Shown: positions 30,399 to 40,790 of the stretch, one piece after another
Position numbering within the stretch: the stretch's first letter is position 1
How the letters are laid out: each line of letters begins with the position of its first letter
NCBI GenBank assembly: GCA_003427395.1
Contig: BFEA01000748.1
Location: forward strand, 1 to 49,245
Reading direction: 5' to 3'
Origin: Chara braunii
Taxonomy: Eukaryota; Streptophyta; Charophyceae; Charales; Characeae
Length of the DNA stretch: 49,245 bases
The notes under the pieces: generated by a model
Told to the model about the DNA's origin: nothing
Databases searched by the model: none
What the model saw: the letters and a program-made list of their open reading frames with translations, nothing else
Translations under genes and position numbers: made by a program

Positions 30399-32833
30399 TG
30401 ACGAACCACTTTCTGTAGCGCGCGATTTTCTGCGCGGTTGCAATGAGGGGTCCTAAGCTGGGAAGGTTGGGCCAATTACAGGAGATTGGGATGAATGCGA
30501 AATTGCATCAGTGTCCTCGTTTCTTTGTCGTTTTCGTCGCCTCTTTTTGGATGGTTGGGTTTGGAGTCGGGTGAGTCCCGGGACAATCGATTGATTGATT
30601 GGCTGTCTCTGCGGCGCGCCGCCAAGCGCGCGATTAATAAATTTTGATGTCATTTCTTTTTGGTTCGGTTTCAGAACTTTTGGGCGCGGACATCGCGCGG
30701 AAATTTGCTTCGTTCTTTTTTAATTTTCTTTTTAAATTCTTTTTTGAATTTTGTCGAGCCCCGATGGCTCTCGGAATTGCGGACTTTTCTTCCGGAACCT
30801 CTACTCTTGCTTTTCCACATTAGTTCGGAATTAAGGAATTTTGTAATTAGGACTTTCTTTTGTCGCGCGACACCTTTTTGCTTACGCGCTTCCTTATGCG
30901 GCTACAACGGAATTCTGATAAGTCGGCGCCTTTAATCGGGTGTGCAACTGTAATCTTGGGTTGGCACCATTGTAACTATATCTTTCTTCTTGCGTTTCGT
31001 CTCCCCCCCCCTCAGTTTTATTTTTTTCGGTTTTGCATGTTTTGATNNNNNNNNNNNNNNNNNNNNNNNNNNNNNNNNNNNNNNNNNNNNNNNNNNNNNN
31101 NNNNNNNNNNNNNNNNNNNNNNNNNNNNNNNNNNNNNNNNNNNNNNNNNNNNNNNNNNNNNNNNNNNNNNNNNNNNNNNNNNNNNNNNNNNNNNNNNNNN
31201 NNNNNNNNNNNNNNNNNNNNNNNNNNNNNNNNNNNNNNNNNNNNNNNNNNNNNNNNNNNNNNNNNNNNNNNNNNNNNNNNNNNNNNNNNNNNNNNNNNNN
31301 NNNNNNNNNNNNNNNNNNNNNNNNNNNNNNNNNNNNNNNNNNNNNNNNNNNNNNNNNNNNNNNNNNNNNNNNNNNNNNNNNNNNNNNNNNNNNNNNNNNN
31401 NNNNNNNNNNNGGGTGCTGGAGGACTAAGCGGGGTGAAGGCTTCGTGGGTTGGTGCGCGACGACGGACTATCCGCATCAGAGAGAGAGAGAGAGAGAAAG
31501 AGGGAGCTGAGGTTGATTGACGTGGTTTTGGTGTTTCTTTTATCCTTTCTCCCTCCTGTCTCGTGTAGATAAATTTTGATTTCGGCTCCGGGCAGTTTGC
31601 CCGTTTTTCTATTTCTCGGAATTCGGACTTGGATTCTTGCTCGCACTTATCTTCATGATTCCATCTCAGATGTAATGTGTGCACGTTGTTCAATGAATGA
31701 ATGTATGGATGCAATGTTTGGTCAGTTATCTTTCTGTCGGAATCCTTGCCTTTGCTTCTGATTGATGCACTTGTAAGTAGGATAGGAGTTTTTGCGCAAT
31801 CAGCAATTCTGCTTTCGTTTTTTTTTTTTTTTTTTTGATCTCTTGATCGGGCTGTTGCGTTGGGTGCATCTTGCATACGCGGAGTGAACGCCGCACGACT
31901 TGATCTGCGCACTTACACGCGCTCCTGTGGGCCGACTCGTCAAATCTAAAAAAGAATTAGCGATTGCGGGGATATTGTCTGATCGAACGTGGCAGTTCTA
32001 CGTCTAAGGGCGAAGCCATCGTCCCGTATAAGCACGAGTAGGTGCGGCTCAATTGCGAGGCCTGCACGTGCTTGCTTGAGGCGATCGCCTTCGACAAGGA
32101 CCTGCCCTCAGGCACCTTGTAGCTCGGCGATGACACAATGACACGATCCTGGAATTCAAACTCATTATACGACCCGGATTACTTCACCCCTTGGATAAAC
32201 AAACTCCTCAGACAGAGATATCCCTGCCTAACCGAGAACCGACTGTGTCCTCGGGAATTCCACTGCGCCACCACTAGCAACCTCGGTGCTCTGATTTCCC
32301 CTCTCCGGATCATACCTACTACTTCATCCACCCCGGATTTGTCGTTATCACCACCAGTTTCCCTCCCTTTCGCCTCCTCCTTCCATATCACCAACTCAGC
32401 GTCGTCCCGTGGACAGCCATAGCCTCATACTGGCCCAGTACGCCCTGCGAAAACTGTCGACGACATGGCGATCAAAGGACCCCGGAATCCCGGAGGCACA
32501 ACCCAAACACGCGACGGTCGGCGCCACGTGGCAACTCCTGACGGCCTGAATCACCGGAGCCCCATCCACCCCGAAGGGACCCTCCCGCAAACCGCCGTCC
32601 CCGAAATTAATGCCTCGCCCGACCCTGAGCAACCCACACGTACCCTCTGCTTCGTGACCAAAGGCGATCCGCCCTCTCCGCCAAATTGCACTCCTGCCCC
32701 CGAAAAACCCTGCCATAGGAGATCTCAGTTCTGACCTGGAACTCCACTTTCCCCAAAAATCCTTGGCACACCCCTTTTCGCACTTCCAGGCCCACATCGT
32801 ACTCCGATCAGGAAGTCGCGCTGGGCGTGAGGT
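30399..32833 (+). repeat. Element F: 5' LTR, with assembly gap
   Basis: 2,435 positions including 365 N (31047-31411). The 3' LTR shows what should fill the gap. It contains a GA run (31481-31501), a 19-T run (31818-31836) and ORFs of up to 133 codons that recur in the 3' LTR and have no recognised product. Between 31412 and 32476 it is identical to 41764-42828. Confidence 0.9.
31047..31411. other. Assembly gap, 365 N
   Basis: A run of unknown bases inside the F 5' LTR. The corresponding 3' LTR stretch is about 41422-41763. All ORFs with X runs here are meaningless. Confidence 0.99.
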
Positions 32834-32845
32834 TGCTATCGAAGC
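32834..32845 (+). promoter_or_regulatory. Element F: decayed primer-binding site for initiator tRNA-Met
   Basis: TGCTATCGAAGC stands where E has TGGTATCAGAGC, immediately after the LTR. It keeps 9 of 12 bases; the three changes would weaken tRNA priming. The following ACGTGGC context also matches E. Confidence 0.75.
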
Positions 32846-32893
32846 CCGACACGTGGCCGGGTTTTAGGATTAACAGCACACTAATTGGGCGAT

Positions 32894-34279
32894 ATGGCTA
32901 ACCGAGGGCGACCTCGGCCCTGGAATGCGCATAGATGCGACCCCATCGTTACCCGAAGCAGATCAGTTAATCGACGGGCAACCAACATGGCTGCTAATGA
33001 ACTGAACCCGAATCTGCAGCAGAATGCTAACCAACCGAATCCTAATCAACCCGCCCCACGAGCACGGGCTCCCATGACGCCACCTGATCTCTATCTATTT
33101 CATCCTGCGCACCACCTTGCAGGAGCATGGTTGGCCACGCTCCGAGCACATTAGCATAACGATAACGAAGCTCAGGTAAACATCCTCGCTCGATTAGGAG
33201 GAGACACTCATCACTAGTTCAGTTCCTATGTATGGGTAGATCTTCAGACCTTCGAACGAGACTTTCTGAATCGATTTGATTACGTCCACCCAGAGCAAGC
33301 GCTTTACATGATCAAGGACCGAGTGCAAAAACCTCTCGAATCCGTTGCAGAGTATCGGAACTGGTTCTACCGAATGCTTGTAAAAACTGAGCGAGGTGAG
33401 CAAGTAGGGAGAGATATGTTCATAGACGGATTCTGCAGTCGAACAATAAGGGCGAAGCTGCGAAAGCAGTTTTTCCCACTCAATCATACGCTGCAGCAGA
33501 TCATGGCCGCTGCAGAAGAAATGGAACGGAAGTTTGCGGCGAACTTCCTGGAAGGAAAAGACTATTCTAGGGAAGGAGATTCGTCTGAACTCGCAAGGGC
33601 AAAAACCGAACTGGCTGCGATGCAAAACAAGTTCGAAAACATGGGGTTTGTGTCGGATCTTGTCACTTACATGGAACAGGTAGCCCATAAACGACCGATT
33701 CCAAGTGAGATCCCGAGTGCCCCTGTTCCTGTGATGCCGACGCCTATACGAACGGAACCCCTGCCCCCAATTGAGACTCCCGTACGATCGAATGAATCTA
33801 CTGCCATATTCGAACTAACCAAAACATTGATTAGTCTAATCTAGGAAAGCAAAAAGGAACAACGGGAGCATAACGCTCGATTGGAAGCTATGATGAGGAA
33901 CATGCGGCCCATCGCAGTACGCGCCCCTCCAATCCAACAAGGGTTGGCCCCGACGCCTGCTCTCGGGGGAGCCGCGAACAATCAGAATGTCTGTTATGCA
34001 TGCCATCAGCCAAGACATCTAGCGCGTGACTGCCCCCACCGACCCCCGCAACAGCAGATCGGGATCGCACCAATGGCAGCGGCCCCCATCGCTAACGGAC
34101 CAGGGAGGGTAGGTGTCCTCATGGAAGAGATGGAAGAAGTGGGAAGTGCGTTAGCAACCACGGAAGAGGCTGCTGAGCTCATTCCAGTAGATCAGTATGT
34201 TTCGCTTGGTTATCCGGGACTTGGAATGATTGGAACAATCCGACCTGCCCCGGAACAGAAGGAGCTAGCGGAGTGGTGA
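32894..34279 (+). pseudogene. gag: Element F: gag, one frame with four stops
   Basis: I start at the second methionine codon of the frame, ATG 32894 (MANRGRPRPWNAHRCDPIV), which resembles the start of E gag. Frame 2 holds throughout. Stops: TAG 33152, TAG 33215 (E has Trp, TGG), TAG 33842 (E has Gln), TGA 34277. Capsid motifs: PDLYLFHPAHHLAGAWLATL, TFERDFLNRFDYVHPEQALY, EEMERKFAANFLEGKD. The zinc knuckle CYACHQPRHLARDC at 33992-34033 has all four ligands (CX2CX4HX4C). Compared with E, the amino-acid sequence is well kept apart from the stops. Confidence 0.9.
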
Positions 34280-35557
34280 CGTTCTTCCAAAGAGATGGAG
34301 TCGGGAGGACCCACCTTCGTCATTGGGGAAATTGATGTACTGAACATCATCCGGGCTTTGGACCATCGGATTCCACTCCCGATCGGCCATTTGCTCTCGA
34401 TCTCTGAACAAGCTAATGAGCGGATGTTACAACACTGCAAGGCGAATCGGAAACGATTCGTTCTTGCTCGAACACCAAACATGAAAGCTAAAGGCCCCAC
34501 GCCAGACGAAAACGTGGTTGGCACGTCAAATCCAATACGGGTAGGACTAATACAGAAAGACGATCATTTTCTAAGGATTAAACCCATCCCCTGGAAATCT
34601 GTGGAATGCGACATCAAAATCTAGGGCATTCCGTACAATGCAATCATCGACTCGGGAGCCGCTGTTTTGGCTACCTCGCTGAGAGTATTTGAGAGGGCAG
34701 GTAGGAAAAACGACCTGATCATGCTTTCGGAAAAAGATCAGCTCGTATCGGCAGATGAAGAGAAGATTAAAACGGTGGGAAGAATGACCAATGTCGCTTT
34801 CCGATTGGGAAAGGTGCATGCACTGGGAGATGTCATGGTGCTGGATGTAAATACCTACGACGTTCTTTTCGGGCTTCCCGCTCTTGTGGCATTACGAGCG
34901 AACCTGGATTTCGAGCAATGGTCAATCATCCTCTGAAATACGGGAGGAAAGCCCTATGTCATTCCTATGAGACTAACCCTTCGTATTACCATCAATGCAG
35001 TCTCGCGAGTTTCGTCAATGATGGTGGGGACTCTTCGTGTGATCACCTGGGAAGACTCCGCATACGATGAGCCATCATCAAAGGATGCGGACAACAGCGA
35101 CGAAAACGACCCGAAAATTCTAAGGCTGGCGCGACAGCGCATTTATTACCTGCCGCCCAAAACAATCGCGAAAACATTGCATCTAACCAGTCGGAATATC
35201 CGAAGAACCAGGGCAATGATTTTGGGTGAACCCCTCGTTTAGATTTCGAGGATGGTCGATTCTTTGGAACCCCCTCAAACCCTGTACGAAGGAATCTCCC
35301 CTCTCCTCGCCCGATACAATGACAAAAAGCACTACTGCGATATTACAGATCTACCAAAGTCACTACTGATACCCGCAAAAGAAGTACGATTGTTACGTCT
35401 AGTGGCGGAGGCTAGTTCTTTGGAATCCCCTGGGCGCCTCGAGACTGAATCAGATGAACTCGAAAACAAAATTGCAGCTAAAACCGTACCATGGCAGGAT
35501 ATCTGTGATGGGATAACTCCGGACGGACACGTGGCCATCTGGGAGGAAGATGCCTAA
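34280..35557 (+). pseudogene. pol: Element F: pol, protease and linker
   Basis: It follows gag in the same frame. The aspartic protease is seen as YNAIIDSGAAVLATSLRVFE at about 34634-34693 (D-S-G) and TYDVLFGLPALVALRANLDF at 34853-34912. A linker of some 200 residues leads to RT, with an acidic patch (DEPSSKDADNSDENDP). Stops at TAG 34622, TGA 34934, TAG 35240 and TAA 35555. No frameshift. Confidence 0.85.
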
Positions 35558-36682
35558 ATGATGGTCACAGTATTCTCCTGGCGATCGGACCATTTGTTTA
35601 TCTCTGCACCACCGCCCGATGTTGCAAAACAAGCAAGCATGAAGGTGATCAACGTATGGATTAAATTTTGGGATCAGCTATTTGAGTTACATGTCCCACA
35701 GTACGTACCTTACGAGATTCACTGTGTGATTGTAGACATTCTAGTAGAATATCAAGGAGCGATTAGCGTGACCGACACTGACATTGACTTGTCATTGGTT
35801 ATCCAACACGAAATTCAAACGTGGAATCATTCCCCCATCCACTGCAAGCCTTACCAATACTCCCTGATAGAACGGAAAAAGGCTCTCAAACGAATTCGCG
35901 AATTCGAAGCAAGCGGGTAAATCGATCCTGCCACCAGACCATGGTCATTTCCAGTAGTGTTTGTACGGAAGAAGAACGAATCAATTCGCATATGCATCGA
36001 TTATCGCAAGCTGAATGAAATCACGATTAAGGATGTGTATCCCCTCCCTCGGATTGATGATTTGCTGGATGTGATTGGATGCGCTAATTATTTTAGCAAG
36101 TTTGATATTCGGCATGGCTTCCATCACATTCTGGTTAAGAAGGAAGATCGGTCGAAGACGGCCTTCGTATTGTTTGAAGGCACGTGGCAGTGAATTCGGT
36201 GTCCGATGGGGATTTGTAACGTGCCTGCCACGTTTCAGCGAGCAATAAACATGACATTCCTGAACGTCGTCAACAAAACGCGATTAACTTAGGGAATGGT
36301 TAACTTCTGCGTGATTGTGTACATGGACGACATCCTCGTTTACTCGGAGACCTATCACGGACATGCCCAACATATTGAGTGGACGCTGGGAGCGGTGAGA
36401 GACGCTGGGTTCAAGATCGCACTCGAAAAAAGTGAATTCTTCCTTTCGGAAATCTCGTTCTTGGGCTACGTCGTGACACGTGGAGGATTGCGGCCTGACT
36501 CGAGAAAGGTCGTGGCGGTGAAAAAAAACCCTGTTCCCACGTCACTGGCGCAGGTTCGAGCCTTCTTGGGGTTGGCTTCAGACTATCACCATTTCATCAA
36601 AGGCTTCGCCACGATTGCACGGCCGCTAACGAATCTGTTTCGAAAGGATCAGCCTCTCAGTTGGGACGCGGAGTGTGAATAG
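35558..36682 (+). pseudogene. pol: Element F: pol, reverse transcriptase
   Basis: Still in frame 2. Motifs in order: FVRKKNESIRICIDYRKLNE, YFSKFDIRHGFHHILV (first catalytic Asp), MGICNVPATFQRAINMTF, VIVYMDDILVYSET (catalytic YMDD), KSEFFLSEISFLGYVVTRGG, and QVRAFLGLASDYHHFIKGFA. Unlike B, the PATFQ segment is present. Stops: TAA 35918 (SG*IDPATRPW, normally Gln), TGA 36191, TAG 36290, TAG 36680. Catalytic residues are kept despite the stops. Confidence 0.92.
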
Positions 36683-37159
36683 GCCTTCACAACCCTCAAA
36701 GATGCTCTGGCGACGGTACCTATTTTGATTCAACCGGACCCCTCAAAACAATTCATTCTTATTACGGACTGGCAATCGGAAGTTATTTTCGCTATTCTAG
36801 CCTAGAAGGGGAACGATGGTCACGAGCATGTCATCGAGTATGCATCGCGAACGGTGCCAAACGAGCGGAGGAATGACTCAGCTCCCCAAGGCGAATGCTA
36901 TGCAGTAGTCTGGGGAATCCAACACTTCCATCCGTATCTCTACGGGAAGAAGTTCCACCTCGTGACAAATCATGAGCCCCTGCTGGCTTTAAAGAAGCTC
37001 ACTAATTACACGGGCATGATTGGACGATGGGCGGTACGACTACAGGAATACGACTTCGACATCGTCCATCGGAAGACAGAAAGGCACGGCAACGCGGACG
37101 AACTGACACGTCTGCATCGGCCCGCTGAAGTACCGAAGGGCGAGGAAATCACCCCGTGA
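36683..37159 (+). pseudogene. pol: Element F: pol, RNase H
   Basis: Frame 2, from AFTTLKDALATVPILIQPDP to the TGA at 37157. The first strand reads FILITDWQSEVIFAILA, where TDAS-like motifs are normal; Asp is kept. It continues EYASRTVPNERRNDSAPQGE, CYAVVWGIQHFHPYLYG and VTNHEPLLALKK, where the usual TDH/TDN third catalytic Asp appears as Asn (TNH). GNADELTRLHRP closes the domain. TAG at 36803. The TNH change would impair catalysis. Confidence 0.87.
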
Positions 37160-37481
37160 AAGGAATCAGAACCGGCAAACGAGCCGAAATACGGACAAGT
37201 GGCAGTTCTCCCACGTGGCACGAAGCAGACCGGTGGTAATGGGTGTCGGAGGTAATCTCACTAACCCTCTTTCTCCCATCTCCTCTTCGTCTAGTATCTC
37301 CCTTCCTAATAAATTTTGCTATTTTTGCGAAGCAATTTCTCGCGTATACTCTGTCTCCATGTGTCCTAACGGGGAAGGGTATGTGAAATGGATAGACTGT
37401 CGGTAGCGTGTCGCATGAGCCCATGGCTCGTGCATCTAATACCCAAGCAACAGTAAACCATGGTTATGCCCCTTGTCTCAG
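37160..37481 (+). other. Element F: interruption between RNase H and integrase
   Basis: About 230 bp here (37252-37481) do not read as pol in any frame. They begin GTAATC after GGAG and end with pyrimidines and TTGTCTCAG before GTTGACAAG. This looks like a spliceosomal intron, but joining the two ends does not restore the frame. A hairpin GCATGAGCC-CAT-GGCTCGTGC lies at 37414-37434. Confidence 0.4.
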
Positions 37482-39023
37482 GTTGACAAGATCCTGATCG
37501 AGGCTCGCTTTCTGGACGCCACGTCAGAAGGGTTGGAAAAGACCCGGAAATTTCGAAGGGTCGAAGTATGGACCGACATCGCTCTGATTGTTACCTTAGT
37601 CGGTAACCCCCTCCATAATTTCACCAAAGAAGATCGGAGGAGGGCTAACGAAGGGCTCGAGATTATCGATGGATAGGGGGTAGGTTAGAAAAACGGAAAA
37701 CGGACGGCAGTGAGACTTGGATGGTTGTACCGCATCCATTCATGAGGTACGACTGGGTGAAGACGACACATGAGGAAATGGCAGCCCATATTGTCATACG
37801 GATTGCAGAGTCAGCAATTGACAAAAATGAGTGGTATTGGTCCAATATTCGGGACGATGTGAAATTCATCGTCGCGAGCTGTCAAGTCTGTGCTGCTGAC
37901 AAGGCGCCGATCCAACCGCCAACTTGGTCATACAGTAGTTGAACGGCCGTTCCAGAGGGTGAGTATAGATACCACCGATATTGTGGTGCCTCCTGGTCCT
38001 AATAGTTGTGAATATTTAATCCTGTTGGTATTTATCGGGCATTCTTCGAAATGGATCGAGGCCTACCCGTGTCGCACGCGACAAGCCGCCGAAATTGCAC
38101 GGTATGTTAACCGTTTTCTCGGGATGCACCAGGATACGGAAGAGATCGTGACCGATAACGGGGCATAATTTAGAGGGGAAGTATTGAGGAACCTGGTCAT
38201 ACACTGTGTCACTGTGCGGAACACCGCACCCCATATGTCCCAATCCAACGGGTTAGTAGAAAACGTAAATAGGGTGATAAAGACAGCGCTGCGACGAAAC
38301 ATCGCGGCACTGGACCCGAGGCCCTGGCCCGATATCGTCGACCACATCCTAGCGGTCCATCGCGGAACGCCCCACGAATCGACAGGCCTGAGCCCCTTCC
38401 AATTAAGGACCAATAACGTCGCTTGCGTTTCGATACCAAGCCTCCTCGACGAATCAATGCTCAACCGACGGCCCACGTGGGCCACAACGCGAGACAAGGC
38501 CAAGCGGCACCTAGAGTTAATGGAACGGTCCCTCCCCAGGTTAGCCCAAAAACGCCAGAAAATGACCAAGTTGGCCCATGACCGACAGGTCCGAAGCCAC
38601 GAGGCACGAAACGGGAACGCAGGTCCGGGGCCCCAGTACAAATTGGGGGACATCGTGCAGGTAAGGAATTGTGCTCGTCAAGGTAAGCTAGCACCACGAT
38701 TGTTCAGGCGATTCCGCGTGATCGACCTCGGACTGAACGACGTGAACATCGTGCAGCTTGCGCCAGAGGTCTCCGGCAGCCGATCGGCTCGTCGGATCAT
38801 CCGCCACGTGTCCTACCTTCGTCCCCTTCCTCCTTCCCCATCTTCTCCTTCATTTGATTCCTCCTCCGCGGCGGAAGAGGACGATGACTGCTTATCGCCT
38901 ATCTCTCCGTCCCCCTCTCGTTCTCTTTCCATTACTCCGTCTCCACCGCCATCGCCAAGTTTTTTTATGGAGCGAGCTCTCGACAATTCTCTGCTGGTGC
39001 CACGGTGTCACATCTCGGCGATT
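37482..39023 (+). pseudogene. pol: Element F: pol, integrase
   Basis: The N-terminal part is in frame 3 to 37676, the zinc module in frame 2 (HEEMAAH and CQVC, 37721-37942), and the core in frame 3 from about 37890. Catalytic triad: Asp in RVSIDTTDIV, Asp in EEIVTDNGA, Glu in SNGLVENVNRV. TAA 38166 follows NGA where Gln (CAA) is normal. The C-terminal part reads KLGDIVQVRNCARQGKLAPR, LFRRFRVIDLGLNDVNIVQL and RRIIRHVSYLRPLPP, the SH3-like domain. A Ser/Pro and acidic segment follows, then TGA 39024. Confidence 0.88.
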
Positions 39024-40545
39024 TGACAAATTCATCATCCGCGGCTCAATCCAGATCTTCGGCGACTTGCACAGTTCTTCTGTACCCAGGGAGTGTACGC
39101 GACTGCTGAGTTTCGTTTTGCGGGAAGTCCCCGGGCGATTGTTTTAGCAGAAGCGGTAGGAGTTCATCGGCGATCGGCTCCGGGAATCTGCCACGTATCT
39201 ACGGTGGTCGCCTTCAGCGGTGACATCAGCACCATCGGCCCGTTGCGGCATACGGCTTATCAAGACGACGCTCCGGCTGTGGGCACAACAGTTGGCAGCG
39301 GAGTGGAATTATTGGCTCACGCCCCACGGAGATCCCTGCCAGTGGGCCGAGTACCTCGAGCTGCTCATCATCCAGGCGTGGCGAACGAAAGTGGAAGGCG
39401 ATTTGCTCGGATTCCTCTTTAGATCGGTGCGGCAGATCACCGCCAACCGATCACGCACGAGTTAACGATCCCCCTCGTGCAGCTGGCCGACGATCTCCCT
39501 CTTGAGATCGTCTCGCAGAGCGATGACATCCCGGTCCCGCACGTTCTCACGCGGACCTTGGCGCCATATCTTCAGTGTTCGGCGTGCTTAGAGGAACCAG
39601 GAAGCGACCGCAACCCACCATCACAGCGTGGGTATCTGGACCCGCACGAAAAAGTCGACCTCGTCTTCTTCCAAGATCGAACAACTTTCGAGAACGAGGA
39701 GGAAGAAGAGCAAGAGGACGACGAAGAAGAAGAAAACGAGGAGGAGTATGAAGGATTCGAGGAGGAAGTGCGCGACGAGGCTCGGGCGCAGGCCCAGGCA
39801 CGGAAGAGGGAAGAAATCGCGGTCGGGAAGCGACCATTGGAATTCGCCAGAGCAGCCGGCCAGCCGCTCACCGACGATCTGGTCCGGGACCCACAGCCGC
39901 CTAAGCCCAAGGATGGAGAGACAGCTGGCGAGACTTCGGCCGCACCAGCAAGGCGGCGACGGAGCAGATCCCCCTCCCCCTCCACCACCGACCGCCCATC
40001 AACTCGTCCATGTATCGATGCGGGGCATCGGGCTTCATCCCCGGTCCTTATCCCGCCGTCCCCTTGATCACCTCTCCTTTCGCCAAATCACCACCCGCGT
40101 CACCTTCCCCGCCAATCCTTTCCCCATCGATACCTTCCGCTTCTTCTACACTACCCGTCTCGTTGTCATTGTTCATCCCCACCCTTCCACCCGATGGGCC
40201 CGACCTGTCTTCTGCCTTAATATCCTTTTCCTTAGTGTCGTGTGGCGAGGCCACAATATGATCGAGGTATACTGCATGATTACGGGGACTATCCCCGCAT
40301 GCGAGAACCACGATCGCTTTCGAGCGGTCCTCTTTCGAACCTTCACCACCCTCTACCCTGACTACCTCGCGTCCCTCCCCCACACAGGTAACCGATTCCC
40401 CCGCTTCCACTGGATCGTTCGTTATCAGGAACTTCCAGAGACGGTGGCCGGAATGGAGAGCTTCCTTCCCCCGTTACCTATCAACCCTTCCCCTCACCAC
40501 CCCTCCATGTACCGCCTCCCCTTTCCCCTTCCCGACGCTCGCTGA
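39024..40545 (+). pseudogene. Element F: long extension after integrase, unknown function
   Basis: Coding-like text continues in frame 3 after TGA 39024 (HHPRLNPDLRRLAQFFCTQG, VYATAEFRFAGSPRAIVLAE). It shifts to frame 1 near 39210-39465 (LAAEWNYWLTPHGDPCQWAE), back to frame 3 for 39477-40067 (VQLADDLPLEIVSQSDDIPV, ARKREEIAVGKRPLEFARAA), and frame 1 at about 40250-40545 (FPRFHWIVRYQELPETVAGM). It holds a Glu/Asp run (39690-39780) and an Arg/Ser run (RRRRSRSPSPS). I see no signal peptide or membrane segment, so it is not an obvious envelope gene. I recall similar acidic and RS-rich tails in Chara retroelement proteins, without a known role. Confidence 0.6.
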
Positions 40546-40790
40546 TGTAGGACAGATGGGCACGCATCATGACAACGACACGTGTAATCCCCTACTTGGA
40601 TTGTTGATGGCCCTCCCTGAGGAATTAGTAGTAGAGTTGTGTTGCCACGATTGGATGACGTCCACACTCCTTCGAACGGTAAGTGGCATAGAAAGAAGGG
40701 TTCCTCGTGTCGACCGATTAGAGCGATCGGCACGGGTCAACAAGCAAGCAGGAGCTCGCTAATATTGGAACCCCCTGGGCGTCACATATG
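40546..40790 (+). other. Element F: 3' untranslated region
   Basis: Short non-coding stretch before the 3' LTR. It ends ACCCCCTGGGCGTCACATATG in broad outline, without a purine-rich tract, so the plus-strand primer cannot be recognised. Confidence 0.55.

Noticed and set aside
29449-30401. Paired ORFs with similar peptides on opposite strands
   Set aside because: They arise from the inverted arms of the foldback element; there is no known domain.
31425-32797. ORFs within the F LTR (repeated at 41777-43149) as real proteins
   Set aside because: They occur on both strands, are repeated only because the LTR is repeated, and the part that has diverged (after 32476) shows changes at all codon positions.
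32894-37159. Stop-codon reassignment (TAG/TAA as Gln)
   Set aside because: TGA also interrupts the frame, TAG replaces Trp at 33215, ordinary CAG/CAA codons are common, and B and D carry frameshifts as well. Decay explains it better.
39547-39988. Minus-strand ORFs opposite the acidic run of F
   Set aside because: They are Ser/Pro shadows of the GAG/GAA-rich plus-strand sequence.
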